A stretch of DNA of 64,000 nt from Gammaproteobacteria bacterium (lineage in GTDB: Bacteria; Pseudomonadota; Gammaproteobacteria; Pseudomonadales; Pseudohongiellaceae). Both the position numbers and the translations under genes were made by a program. Where the stretch lies: the NCBI GenBank assembly GCA_018401885.1, contig JAGYKB010000005.1, positions 1 through 64,000 of the forward strand, in the 5' to 3' direction. Below the pieces are notes generated by a model, which saw nothing but the letters and a program-made list of their open reading frames with translations, was not told the DNA's origin and made no database searches. Below are positions 27,068-36,355 of the stretch, piece by piece. How positions within the stretch are numbered: position 1 is the first letter of the stretch; each line of letters starts with the position of its first letter.

Positions 27068-28951
27068 ATGCTCAATCGATATCCTGCGTGGAAGAACGCG
27101 CTAATATTCCTCGTCGTTCTATTGGGCTTGCTCTATTCGGTGCCTAACCTCTATCCCGACGATGAGGCGATCCAGATTAGTAGCGAGGTGTCGCCACTAA
27201 CAGAATTTGATATCGACAGGGCGACCACGGCCTTGGAAGCTGCGCAGCTGAATTTTTTCGGTGCGGCGGTCAACGATGAAAGCCTGCTAGTGAGACTCGA
27301 CTCTGTGGAGGATCAGCTGCGTGCGAAGACAGCGCTAGAGAATGCGTTTGGACCCGACTACATCGTCGCTCTGAATCTAGCGCCAACGACGCCCAGCTGG
27401 ATGCAGTCTATCGGCGCAGGGAAAATGAATCTCGGCCTCGATCTCCAAGGGGGGGTTCATTTCCTTATGGAAGTCGACATGGACGCGGCCATTCAGCGGC
27501 GCATGGAAGATAACCTGAGCAATGTAAGGTCGATTCTGCGCGAAGAACGGATCCGTTCGCGAGGGCTGACCCTTGTTGATAGCACTCACCTCGAAATTCG
27601 CTTCGCGACCTCAGACGATCGATCGGCTGCGCGCTCGGCGCTGATTACGAATTTCCCTGAGCTCCAGCTACAAAATAGCGAGTCGGGCGACTTTTTCGTG
27701 CTCGATATGCGCATGACAGAGGATGTCATCCTTCAAATCCAGCGCGACACGCTTCAAGCGAACCGCACGACCTTAATCAATCGAGTCGATGCGCTCGGCG
27801 TGTCCGAACCTACCGTTCAGCAGCAAGGTGCAAACCGCATAGTGGTTGAGCTCCCAGGCGTGCAGGACCCCGCGCAGGCCATCCGAATACTGCAACGCAT
27901 AGCGACGCTCGAATTCCACTTGGAGGCCGAGTTGGGCGCTTCAAGCCTGTCCTATGAAACCTTCGATTATCAGGGTCAATCGATTAACGTCAACAATGAT
28001 GTGATTCTGCAGGGCGATCGCATAAGCAACGTGCGTTCATCACTTGATCAAAATGGATTGCCGCAGGTGCAAATCAGTCTTGATGCGCAGGGCGGCAATC
28101 AGATTAACCGCGTTACTCGGGACAATGTCGGTCGGTTAATGGACATTCTTCTTATCGAGACGAAGTCGCGAACTAATACGACTATTGATGCGGAAGGCAA
28201 TGAGGTCGACGAAGTCGAATTTTATGAAGAGAAGCGGCTCATAAGCCATGCGCGGATTAATTCGGCGCTCGGTCGTCAGTTCGTGATTACCGGCTTGACC
28301 TCTCGCGAAGCTAATGATTTGTCTCTTCTGATTAGTTCCGGCTCACTGGCCGCGCCGATGACAATTGTCGAACAGTCAGTCATAGGCCCTTCGATGGGGC
28401 AGGAGAATCTCGACCAGGGTATACGCGGGGTTCAGGTGGCCGCAGCACTGGTGATTCTATTCATGCTGTTCTACTACCGCGTGTTTGGCTTGGCTGCGAA
28501 CATCGCACTCGTCATGAATATACTTCTTATTTTCGCGGTGATGTCTTCGATAATTCCTGCCACGCTGACGCTGCCCGGCATCGTAGGGATTGTGCTCACA
28601 GTGGGTATGGCGGTCGATGCCAATGTGCTGATCTTTACCCGCATACGCGAAGAAATTGCTGAAGGGTCATCGCCGCAGCGCGCGATTGATGCTGGTTATG
28701 ATCGGGCTTTCACGACCATCCTTGATGCCAACTTAACCACTTTTCTTGTTGCGATGGTGTTGTTCACGATCGGATCAGGCCCAGTAAAGGGCTTCGCCAT
28801 CACGCTGATGATCGGGATTATTACCTCCATGTTCACGGCGATTGTCGGTACCCGTGCTCTGATTAATCTGATTTACGGTGGACGCAAAGTTGACTCCCTG
28901 TCTATCGGAAAAATTCCTCCACGCACCGAAGCGCTAGTGACAGAAGACTAA
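27068..28951 (+). CDS. secD: Protein translocase subunit SecD
   Basis: SecD (627 aa) works with SecF to pull preproteins through the translocon using the proton gradient. It has an N-terminal helix (WKNALIFLVVLLGLLYSVPN), the GLDLQGGVHFLMEVD motif, the large periplasmic P1 domain, and five C-terminal membrane segments. The diagnostic GMAVDANVLIFTRIREE and LDANLTTFLVAMVLF carry the essential charged residues. Length matches the family. secF starts 33 bases on. Confidence 0.97.
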   Translation: MLNRYPAWKNALIFLVVLLGLLYSVPNLYPDDEAIQISSEVSPLTEFDIDRATTALEAAQLNFFGAAVNDESLLVRLDSVEDQLRAKTALENAFGPDYIVALNLAPTTPSWMQSIGAGKMNLGLDLQGGVHFLMEVDMDAAIQRRMEDNLSNVRSILREERIRSRGLTLVDSTHLEIRFATSDDRSAARSALITNFPELQLQNSESGDFFVLDMRMTEDVILQIQRDTLQANRTTLINRVDALGVSEPTVQQQGANRIVVELPGVQDPAQAIRILQRIATLEFHLEAELGASSLSYETFDYQGQSINVNNDVILQGDRISNVRSSLDQNGLPQVQISLDAQGGNQINRVTRDNVGRLMDILLIETKSRTNTTIDAEGNEVDEVEFYEEKRLISHARINSALGRQFVITGLTSREANDLSLLISSGSLAAPMTIVEQSVIGPSMGQENLDQGIRGVQVAAALVILFMLFYYRVFGLAANIALVMNILLIFAVMSSIIPATLTLPGIVGIVLTVGMAVDANVLIFTRIREEIAEGSSPQRAIDAGYDRAFTTILDANLTTFLVAMVLFTIGSGPVKGFAITLMIGIITSMFTAIVGTRALINLIYGGRKVDSLSIGKIPPRTEALVTED

Positions 28952-28984
28952 GGCGCTACCTGCGTCAATTACGGATAAGAAATT

Positions 28985-29932
28985 ATGTTGAGCAAGCAAT
29001 ACGATTTTATGGGTGTAAGGCGCGCGGCGGCGATGGGGTCGCTTTTTTTAGTGCTGATTTCACTCGGATCACTCGCCACGCGTGGTTTAGACTTTGGTCT
29101 TGATTTTACCAGCGGGACGTCGGTGCGTCTGAACTTCTCTGAAGCGGTTGCGATCGCCGAAGTTAATTCGGCACTGGCAGATGGCGGCTATGGTGATGCG
29201 GTGGTCGTAAGCTTCGGCTCTGATCGAGATATTCGTATTATCCTGCCTGTCGACGAATCGGTCGCCGAGGCAGATCAGGCTAGCCAAGCCGTGCGTGTTG
29301 GAGAAACAATTACCGCGCTGCTCTCGGCGACCACGCCAGCGAATATCACGCTCGAGGGATCCGATTATGTGAGTGCGAAAGTGGGTACTGAGCTAGCGGA
29401 GCAGGGTGGCTTAGGTATGCTCGTCGCGCTGTGTATCATCATGGTCTATATCGCCGTGCGCTTTCAGTTTAAGTTCTCTGTCGGCGCAGTCGTTGCCCTC
29501 GCACACGACTTGATTATCACGCTAGGGCTTTTCTCTGTCTTCGGCATGGAATTTAATCTCAACACCTTAGCGGCAATGCTTGCGATTATCGGCTACTCCC
29601 TCAACGATACCATCGTGGTATCGGATAGGATTCGAGAGAACTTCCGGCGTATGCGCAGCGGTTCACCCTCGGACATGATTAATGCGTCTTTGAATCAAAC
29701 GCTAGGGCGAACTATCATCACGTCATTCACGACACTTCTCGTGTTGGTATCAATACTGTTAGTCGGTGGCGAATCCACTCAGGGCTTCGCGATCGCGCTA
29801 ATTATTGGGGTTGTTGTTGGTACCTATTCATCCATTTATATTGCCTCGAATGTGATTCTTATGATGAATGTGACGCGCGAGGATCTGATGATTCCTATCA
29901 AGGAAGGATCGGAGTTGGACGATATCCCCTAG
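28985..29932 (+). CDS. secF: Protein translocase subunit SecF
   Basis: SecF (315 aa) is the smaller RND-like partner of SecD, with six membrane spans. Motifs are GLDFTSGTSVRLNFSE in the first periplasmic part, VYIAVRFQFKFSVGAVVALAHD, and IIGYSLNDTIVVSDRIREN, the SecF counterpart of SecD's charged helix. It is the last gene of the cluster; the transglycosylase follows after 55 bases and may share its transcript. Confidence 0.97.
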   Translation: MLSKQYDFMGVRRAAAMGSLFLVLISLGSLATRGLDFGLDFTSGTSVRLNFSEAVAIAEVNSALADGGYGDAVVVSFGSDRDIRIILPVDESVAEADQASQAVRVGETITALLSATTPANITLEGSDYVSAKVGTELAEQGGLGMLVALCIIMVYIAVRFQFKFSVGAVVALAHDLIITLGLFSVFGMEFNLNTLAAMLAIIGYSLNDTIVVSDRIRENFRRMRSGSPSDMINASLNQTLGRTIITSFTTLLVLVSILLVGGESTQGFAIALIIGVVVGTYSSIYIASNVILMMNVTREDLMIPIKEGSELDDIP

Positions 29933-29987
29933 TCGATGAGTCAATTGTGAAACTCGGTCCAGATGTGCCCTTGGTTGGTCTCTAGGT

Positions 29988-32306
29988 GTGTATTCACTAA
30001 ACAGAAGAGTAGACGTATTGCCTTATTCAATTGGTCACACGGCTAACGCGGTAAGAGCGACAGGTAGGTGCGCAGCTTTACTGCTCTTTTTTTCAGCGCT
30101 TATGGCTCCTGCGATTGCGCAGAATGCGAGTGATTTTCCTCGCCCAGAGAGTTTAGAGCCCGCTGTCCAGTTCTGGATTCGAGTCTACACCGAGGTGGAT
30201 ACCCAGAGCGGATTTCTTCACGATGCCGAGCACTTGGATGTTATTTACACATCCCTACCGCTAGACAGAAAGCAGATAGAAGCCAAGCGTGAAGCGATCA
30301 AGGCGGCCTTAGCTATTTTGTCTACAGGCAAGCGTACAGGCCTTACGGCTGAGGAACAGCAGGTACTTGCCCTCTGGCCCTCAAACGTGAGCAACCAAAC
30401 GCTAAAAATCGCTTCAGACAATGTCCGCTGGCAACTTGGCCAGTCGAATAGATTTCTCGCTGGCTTACGCCGGTCAGGTGCTTATCGCGAGCACATTCAA
30501 AAAGTCATCGCTGCGAAGAATCTGCCCCCACAGCTTGTTGTTCTCCCGCATGTCGAATCATCTTTTAATCCGGGCGCTTATTCTTCGGCGGATGCCGCCG
30601 GAATGTGGCAATTCACGCGTGCCACCGGACAGCGATTTATGCGTATTGACCATATTGTCGACGAGCGTATGGACCCTTATATCGCAGCCGAGGCGGCTAT
30701 GAGCCTGCTCGAATATAACTACCGAGTGTTGGGCACATGGCCACTTGCACTGACGGCCTACAATCATGGCGCTGGGGGTATAGCGCGGGCCGTGCGCGAA
30801 ATGGGATCGAGTAATATCGAAGACATCGTTGCTAACTACAGAGGCAGGCGATTTGGTTTTGCTTCGCGCAATTTTTACGCACAGTTTCTTGCAGTAAATG
30901 AAGTAGAAAAGCGAGCCGAGAGTTTTTTTGGCAAAGTCGACTACAACCCCGCGCCCAATTTCACCGAGTTTGCGACTGACGCCTATATCGATGCCGAAGT
31001 ATTCGCCCGCAGTGCGAATATTAGCCTCGCGCAACTTAAGGCAGACAATCCGGCACTTAGGCCAGTGGTTTGGGAAGGACAGAAGCGAATTCCGCGCGGT
31101 TTTAAAATGAAACTGCGCGATGTAAAAGTGACGCCCCAAGAGCTGCTTGCGAGCATCGATGGCGATTATAAATTTGTTGTTCAGACCCCCGATGTAGCCT
31201 ACACCGTTGTGAGAGGAGACAGTTTGTCTGCGATCGCTAAGCGTTTTAACACGTCAGTATCACGTCTTGTTGCGCTGAATCAGTTAACGAGCAGTCACCG
31301 CATCCAAATCGGTCAGCAAATACTTTTGCCGCAGGACGAGACATCTCTCGCTGCGCAGTCGCAAAAAGCACCCGCTGATGGCATCTACACCGTGGCACGA
31401 GGCGATACGGTGTCTATGATTGCTCGCCGCTTCTCCGTCGGCGAAACCGCATTGCTACGTCTGAATGGTATCGAAGACGCGCATCGAATCTATCCCGGTC
31501 AAGAACTGCGCTTGCCGGGCCTCTATGCGGCTCAGCCTCAGCTTGTGGCAACAGAGCGCGCGCCAGCATCGCTCTTAGACCCTGTTGAGATAGCTACCGT
31601 CGAGGGTGAAGCCGAGCGTGGTGTGGACAGCGCTGAGAGTAGAGTCGCAGAGTCTTCGCAGACGCTTTCCGAGATCGAGAGAATCTTGCCAGAGGCTATC
31701 GCGGATCAAGGCTCGGATGCAGACGCGCCGCAGGCATCGGAGGCTATTGCCGGAGAATTAGCTTTGGTGGACGCGGTCGCCGTTGATATCGATGCGGTAG
31801 CCGAAGAGGTGGCAACGGCCACGAGCGATAATACGCCGGTCGAGAGCGATGCCGAACTTGCCGAGGCGCTGAGTGCCGATCCTGCCGACTATTCGGTCGC
31901 CAGCGACGACTCGATCGAGGTGCAGGCGACAGAGACGCTGGGGCACTATGCCGATTGGCTTGCTGTGCGCGCTTGGGATGTGAGGCGATTAAACGGGATG
32001 GCCTACAGCGATCCGGTGATTGTGGGAAAGCGACTCGCACTGAGTTTTACGAAGGTGTCGCGACCCGAGTTCGAACGCAGACGCAAAGATTACCATTCCA
32101 CACTACAGCGAGAGTTTTTCGCGCAATACAGGATTCGTGACGTCGAGGAATATACGATAAGACGCAATGAGAACATCGGCACGATTGCGCGGAATCGCTA
32201 TTCCGCTCCCCTATGGCTTGTGCGTCAGTACAATCCCGAACTCGACTTCAATCGCATTCAGATTGGTCAAAAAGTTGTCTTCCCGCTGCTGCAGAGCGTC
32301 GAGTAG
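29988..32306 (+). CDS. LysM lytic murein transglycosylase (MltD-like)
   Basis: This exported 772-aa enzyme cuts peptidoglycan glycan strands with 1,6-anhydro formation. A signal peptide (CAALLLFFSALMAPAIAQ) comes after a long n-region; the GTG at 29988 lacks a good binding site and TTG 30018 is an alternative. The SLT domain lies around 180-300, with the catalytic Glu in LPHVESSFNPGAYSSADAAG and then GMWQFTRATGQRFM and LTAYNHGAGG. Four LysM modules follow: YTVVRGDSLSAIAKRFN, YTVARGDTVSMIARRF, a degenerate one at LGHYADWLAVRAW, and YTIRRNENIGTIARN at the end. An acidic Ala/Glu-rich linker separates the second and third. E. coli MltD has fewer LysM repeats. Confidence 0.92.
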   Translation: MYSLNRRVDVLPYSIGHTANAVRATGRCAALLLFFSALMAPAIAQNASDFPRPESLEPAVQFWIRVYTEVDTQSGFLHDAEHLDVIYTSLPLDRKQIEAKREAIKAALAILSTGKRTGLTAEEQQVLALWPSNVSNQTLKIASDNVRWQLGQSNRFLAGLRRSGAYREHIQKVIAAKNLPPQLVVLPHVESSFNPGAYSSADAAGMWQFTRATGQRFMRIDHIVDERMDPYIAAEAAMSLLEYNYRVLGTWPLALTAYNHGAGGIARAVREMGSSNIEDIVANYRGRRFGFASRNFYAQFLAVNEVEKRAESFFGKVDYNPAPNFTEFATDAYIDAEVFARSANISLAQLKADNPALRPVVWEGQKRIPRGFKMKLRDVKVTPQELLASIDGDYKFVVQTPDVAYTVVRGDSLSAIAKRFNTSVSRLVALNQLTSSHRIQIGQQILLPQDETSLAAQSQKAPADGIYTVARGDTVSMIARRFSVGETALLRLNGIEDAHRIYPGQELRLPGLYAAQPQLVATERAPASLLDPVEIATVEGEAERGVDSAESRVAESSQTLSEIERILPEAIADQGSDADAPQASEAIAGELALVDAVAVDIDAVAEEVATATSDNTPVESDAELAEALSADPADYSVASDDSIEVQATETLGHYADWLAVRAWDVRRLNGMAYSDPVIVGKRLALSFTKVSRPEFERRRKDYHSTLQREFFAQYRIRDVEEYTIRRNENIGTIARNRYSAPLWLVRQYNPELDFNRIQIGQKVVFPLLQSVE

Positions 32307-32342
32307 TTGGTCTAATTTCTTTTAGTTTTTGCTATCGTTTGC

Positions 32343-33581
32343 TTAACTCAGCGAATCGTTCTTTTTCGCAAGAATGGTCTCTGTAAAAAGTTGCTGGTAT
32401 CGGTTCGTGAGATCTTCTCCGAATAACTTTACTAGTGACACTTTTGGAAGCGCTTTTCGGTTGGCCTTATCCTCTTGCCAGCGTTTTAATTTCTCGACTG
32501 CAGTCTTCGCAGCGTTACTGTCTCCGTGCGCCACGGAGTAAAGATTTTCCGGTGGGAGATATTCTGGATAGACGAGGTCGTCTGGTGCAAGTGGGCAGCA
32601 ACCCGCGATTGTGGCCTCTTGGACCGCCAGTCCTTGGAAGTCATGCAGCGCAGTGGATAAGACGACGTCGCAGCTGCAAATCAAGGCATGGTATTGCGCA
32701 GAGTTTTCGAGGAAACCGAAGTGACCCTCGTCTAAATCCATTGCGTTGTAATGTGCTTTGAGTAATTGCTGGCACTTCGCGAATTCCTCAGGCGCCTGCT
32801 TGAACTGCTGGCCTACGATATGCAGTCGGCAGTTGAGTTTTTCCTCGCAGATGCGTTTGACTACTGCCAGCAGCCTCTCAGGTCCCTTGTCATACTCCCA
32901 ACGATGATTCCACACGACCTCGAGCGTTGCGGGCGTGCTTTGCCGCAATGAGCTCTCTTCCCCCACTCGCACAGATGGGAGTGCGGTCGGAGGTGCGGTC
33001 GGAAATGCCGTCAGAAGTGCGGTCGGAAGTGCGTTCGACAGTGCAGTAGGAAGTACAGGCACCGGCAGCACATGGGAGTTTTCGAGCTGCACCGCTAAAC
33101 CTTTCGGCACGTGGTCTGGTAAGCGGCGAAGCAACGTGTTGGCACCGGCCAGAAAAGTACTGCGATTATAGTTACTGTTAAAAACAAGTGAGTCTGCACA
33201 GAGCGCGGCGTAGAGAGGAACGAGTTGTGTTTCTGCATTATTGCGCTGCGCATCGCGTGTGGGATAGGCAAACTGGTTCTCATGGAAATACAGCAGAGTC
33301 GGTAATTTCGTCAAAGCAGGTATGAATCCACGCAGCGTACTCAGATCAACCATCGATGTGGCAATTAAAAGATCATAAGGCCTGCTGAGGACCTCTCGTT
33401 GATTATAAGCAAAGCTCAAGGCATTGCCGCGAATGCGCCAACTAAAATGGCGTGGCGGAAGGGTCAATGACGTCCACTCATGCATCGGTAGTAGGTGCAT
33501 TAGATTCTCTCGCCAAAGGCGATGACTGGCTGCATCGTAGCCGGACAATATTAAGATGCGGAGACTTTCTGTGTCTGGCAT
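32343..33581 (-). CDS. tRNA-queuosine alpha-mannosyltransferase-like (DUF3524) protein
   Basis: From ATG 33581 the protein has 412 aa; the open frame extends to 33791, but that part overlaps the divergent GST gene. The N-terminal domain matches the DUF3524 pattern: RILILSGYDAASHRLWRENL, LTLPPRHFSWRIRGNAL and LLYFHENQFAYP, followed by VFNSNYNRSTFL. The C-terminal half is a GT4-like glycosyltransferase domain with VVWNHRWEYDKGPERLL, FGFLENSAQYHALICSCDVV and FQGLAVQEATIAGCCPLAP. Proteins with this domain include the vertebrate enzyme that mannosylates queuosine in tRNA-Asp; bacterial members are little studied. A 12-base tandem repeat encodes a flexible PTAL-type linker between the halves. The presence of tgt in the same window fits this role. 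Confidence 0.82.
   Translation of the reverse strand: MPDTESLRILILSGYDAASHRLWRENLMHLLPMHEWTSLTLPPRHFSWRIRGNALSFAYNQREVLSRPYDLLIATSMVDLSTLRGFIPALTKLPTLLYFHENQFAYPTRDAQRNNAETQLVPLYAALCADSLVFNSNYNRSTFLAGANTLLRRLPDHVPKGLAVQLENSHVLPVPVLPTALSNALPTALLTAFPTAPPTALPSVRVGEESSLRQSTPATLEVVWNHRWEYDKGPERLLAVVKRICEEKLNCRLHIVGQQFKQAPEEFAKCQQLLKAHYNAMDLDEGHFGFLENSAQYHALICSCDVVLSTALHDFQGLAVQEATIAGCCPLAPDDLVYPEYLPPENLYSVAHGDSNAAKTAVEKLKRWQEDKANRKALPKVSLVKLFGEDLTNRYQQLFTETILAKKNDSLS
32981..33064 (-). repeat. 12-bp tandem repeat coding a PTAL linker
   Basis: About seven imperfect copies of GTGCGGTCGGAA (plus-strand form) lie in frame inside the mannosyltransferase-like gene. They encode four-residue units of the type PTAL (PTAL, SNAL, PTAL, LTAF, PTAP, PTAL). 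The repeat separates the two domains and is expected to vary in copy number without loss of frame. Confidence 0.75.
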
Positions 33582-33680
33582 GGCGGATTCGCCTGAATTT
33601 CGGTGAATAGGTTTTGCATTCTCTGCGCGCGCAGAGTAATTTCTGTCGTTCTTTAAATTCAAAGTATGAAGGGGACGAGT

Positions 33681-34310
33681 GTGACGATCAAACTCTATGG
33701 CATGCCGCTCAGTAATTATTACAACATGGTGAAAACTGTTCTTCTCGAGAAAGGCATGGATTTCGAGGAAGTACTTGTACTCCCCAATCAAGAATCCGAC
33801 TACTTAGCTAAGAGCCCGATGGGTAAAGTGCCGGCTATGGAGACCGAGCAAGGCTTTCTTACGGAAACTGGCGTGATGATCGACTATCTTGACTCTCTGG
33901 GGCAGGGCGAGAGCTTTTACCCGGCAGACCCGTTCGAGAAAGCCAAGGTGCAGGAGATTATCCGCTACCTTGAGCTCTATATTGAACTGCCTGCGCGTCG
34001 CTTGTATGGAGAGGTGTTCTTTGGACGTCCGGCAACAGACGAGTTGAAGAAAGAAGTAAAACCTCAACTCGAAAAGGGATTCGATTCGTTCAATCGGCTA
34101 GCTAAGTTTTCGCCTTATTTGGCTGGTGACCAGCTAACCTATGCGGATTTTTACTTTAGGTTCAGCATGAATCTCGCGATGACGGTGTGCAAGCGCGGGC
34201 TAGACTGGGACGTTGCCGCCGAAATGCCACGCAATAACGAGCTGATCACGCGCCTCGATCAGCGTGCCTCTATCATGCGCGTGTTAGCGGACCAGAAGAA
34301 GAAAGGGTAA
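33681..34310 (+). CDS. Glutathione S-transferase family protein
   Basis: This is a 209-aa cytosolic GST-fold protein. GTG 33681 is chosen because AAGGGGA stands six bases before it; the in-frame ATG 33666 has no binding site of its own. The thioredoxin-like domain begins IKLYGMPLSNYYNMVKTVLL and holds the glutathione-binding MGKVPAMETEQGFLTETGVM. The helical domain ends with AGDQLTYADFYFRFSMNLA, containing the N-capping motif of the fold. Substrate is unknown. A strong terminator follows 20 bases after the stop. Confidence 0.88.
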   Translation: MTIKLYGMPLSNYYNMVKTVLLEKGMDFEEVLVLPNQESDYLAKSPMGKVPAMETEQGFLTETGVMIDYLDSLGQGESFYPADPFEKAKVQEIIRYLELYIELPARRLYGEVFFGRPATDELKKEVKPQLEKGFDSFNRLAKFSPYLAGDQLTYADFYFRFSMNLAMTVCKRGLDWDVAAEMPRNNELITRLDQRASIMRVLADQKKKG

Positions 34311-34332
34311 CCCTTTCGATACATCGGATAAA

Positions 34333-34389
34333 AAGAACGCCTCCTTCTCGCACGGCTGTCGCGCTTGTGGGAGGCGTTCTTCTTTTGGT
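34333..34389. terminator. Bidirectional Rho-independent terminator
   Basis: A perfect 12-base stem, AAGAACGCCTCC at 34333-34344 and GGAGGCGTTCTT at 34370-34381, is followed by CTTTT on the plus strand and by TTTTATCC on the minus strand. The loop of 25 bases can fold further. It serves the GST gene from the left and the SDR gene from the right. Confidence 0.85.
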
Positions 34390-34478
34390 CTGAACTGTCA
34401 AAAGTCCTCTTACAAATATTCTTAAAAATGCTCTTGTAAGTTATTTAATAAGTGCCGTTCAAGCGATTGAACAGTCAC

Positions 34479-35351
34479 TTACCGGTGGTGCGTTCGCTCG
34501 AGAATGCCCTTGCTTGAGCTCATATCTAAGATTGTATCGATGTTCGCATCGATATCTTCGACCGTTGCGCCAAGGCCGAGATTAACGCCTTCATTCTCGC
34601 GTACATCGGCAGAATAATAGCGGCCGCCAGCGGCCTGAATGATGCGGCCATTCGGCGCTTTGTCTGAGCAGAGATAGACAACAGCGGGGGTGACTAACTC
34701 TGGCGCGAGTTTTTCGGCGCTGTCTTCGAATCCCGGAAGTTCTTCGGTCATTCGCGTCGCTGCTATCGGAGCAATGGAATTAGTGAAAACACCGTATTTC
34801 GCCCCTTCAAGGCGCAAGGTATTCATGAAACCGACTAGGCCCAGCTTCGCCGCGCCGTAGTTGCTCTGGCCAAAGTTGCCGAAAAGCCCGCTCGTCGAGG
34901 TCGTCATGACGATCCGGCCGTAGCCTTGCTCAACCATGATAGGCCAAACGCATTTTGTCGCATTGAGGCTGCCAGTGAGATGCACATCGATCACCGCGTG
35001 CCAGTTTTCGAGCTCGAGCTTTGAGAAAGTCTTATCGCGCAGGATGCCGGCGTTATTCACCAGAATGTCGATACGGCCCCATTTTGCCATTACCTCGTTG
35101 ACCATCGATTGCACCGAGGCGAGGTCTGTGACTGATGCGCCATTAGCAATCGCTTCGCCACCTGCGGCGATGATTTCTTGAGCAACGAGCTCTGCAGCAG
35201 TCGCCGAACCGCCGCTGCCATCTACGCTACCGCCCAAGTCGTTGACGACCACTTTCGCCCCACGGCGACCCAATTCTAGAGCATGCTGTCGACCTAGGCC
35301 GCCGCCTGCGCCGGTTACTATTGCGACGCGACCTTCAAATCCAATTGTCAT
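34479..35351 (-). CDS. Short-chain dehydrogenase, MFE-2/hydroxyacyl-CoA type
   Basis: This 290-aa SDR oxidoreductase has NAD-binding VAIVTGAGGGLGRQHALELG at residues 9-28, then KVVVNDLGGSVDGSG, DILVNNAGILRDKTFSK, and the catalytic Ser-Tyr-Lys in MTTSTSGLFGNFGQSNYGAA plus the following KLGLVGF. The VNDLGG...SGG and RDKTFSK patterns are those of the dehydrogenase domain of peroxisomal-type multifunctional beta-oxidation enzymes, which act on (3R)-hydroxyacyl-CoA. That specificity is inferred. It is cytosolic, and the terminator at 34333-34389 follows it. Confidence 0.91.
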   Translation of the reverse strand: MTIGFEGRVAIVTGAGGGLGRQHALELGRRGAKVVVNDLGGSVDGSGGSATAAELVAQEIIAAGGEAIANGASVTDLASVQSMVNEVMAKWGRIDILVNNAGILRDKTFSKLELENWHAVIDVHLTGSLNATKCVWPIMVEQGYGRIVMTTSTSGLFGNFGQSNYGAAKLGLVGFMNTLRLEGAKYGVFTNSIAPIAATRMTEELPGFEDSAEKLAPELVTPAVVYLCSDKAPNGRIIQAAGGRYYSADVRENEGVNLGLGATVEDIDANIDTILDMSSSKGILERTHHR

Positions 35352-35593
35352 AGCTTCTTTTCCGTTTTTCTATTGATGGGAAACTGTATCGAGAGTCCTA
35401 GGGAGCCTCCTGGGGGTTTGAATTTCTTATTCCAAGCCACCGGTAGCTCGATTCTATGCGGATGAACGAGGGGGCGCAAACCATCAACCAAAAGTCTCGC
35501 TCAGAGAGTGGGATCTTTCGCCAAATTGGGTATGATGAAGGTTTAGGTAAGCGACAAAGTGCGTGGGCCCAGAGCCTTGAGGAAGACCTAGGA

Positions 35594-36190
35594 ATGAGCG
35601 AAATGACCCCAGTTCCGGCCGCAACGGTCGTGGTAGCCCGTGATAGTGAGGCCGCAGATTCTATTGAGATTTTGCTGCTTAAAAGAAACTCCAAACTTGT
35701 TTTTCACGGCGGACACTGGGTCTTTCCCGGAGGTCGGGTTGACCGGGGGGACTTTGCGGGCGCTGATGGATTGGAGTATCGGGCTGCGTTGAGAGCGGCG
35801 GTGAGAGAGACGAAGGAGGAGGCCGGGCTGGAGATTGGCGAGGGGCAGCTTATTCATACTGCCCATTGGACGACGCCGCCCCACCTACCACGGCGTTTTT
35901 GCACTTGGTTCTTCATGTGTCCGGTGCCGCGCTCATCCGTTGTCTCGGTCGATAATGATGAAATTCTCGAGCATCGCTGGATTACGCCAAAAGCTGCTTT
36001 AGCCGCCTCTAAAGCCGAGGAGATCGTCTTGCCTCAGCCGACCAAGGAAACGCTTAAGAGTATCGCTCAGATTCGCAGCGTCGAGGCACTGCTGACGTGG
36101 GCCGAAGCAACCCCTGTGCATATATTTCCAGAAGATTCGCCCTTCTACCGACCGCGAGAGATGGGTTATCCACCCCCCAATCCTTGCTAA
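35594..36190 (+). CDS. Nudix hydrolase (NUDT19-like)
   Basis: From ATG 35594, with GAGGAAG upstream, the protein has 198 aa; the frame is open from 35456 but the extra 46 residues look unlike the family. The Nudix core shows HGGHWVFPGGRVDRGDF followed by AAVRETKEEAGLEIG, which holds the metal-binding REtxEEaG part. A longer stretch than usual lies between the leading Gly and the RE motif, as in NUDT7/19-like CoA-diphosphatase relatives. The later TPPHLPRRFCTWFFMCPVP also fits that group. It probably hydrolyses a nucleoside-diphosphate-linked compound such as a CoA derivative; that is inference. Confidence 0.88.
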   Translation: MSEMTPVPAATVVVARDSEAADSIEILLLKRNSKLVFHGGHWVFPGGRVDRGDFAGADGLEYRAALRAAVRETKEEAGLEIGEGQLIHTAHWTTPPHLPRRFCTWFFMCPVPRSSVVSVDNDEILEHRWITPKAALAASKAEEIVLPQPTKETLKSIAQIRSVEALLTWAEATPVHIFPEDSPFYRPREMGYPPPNPC

Positions 36191-36355
36191 TCGATTGGCG
36201 AAAGTGGGATAGTGCTAGGAAAGGATTTTGAGGCAGTTGAATTAGAGCGATTGGCGGAAATCTCTTGTGCAGTATGATCGACGGTGGCGAAAGCAGGTCT
36301 AACAGTTGCTCTACGGCGTTTTAGTTACATAGCATTTAACTCTTCCAGGATACGC

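Noticed and set aside
32981-33064. Tandem repeats considered as a CRISPR array
   Set aside because: The units are contiguous 12-mers with no spacers, and they are in frame within a coding sequence.
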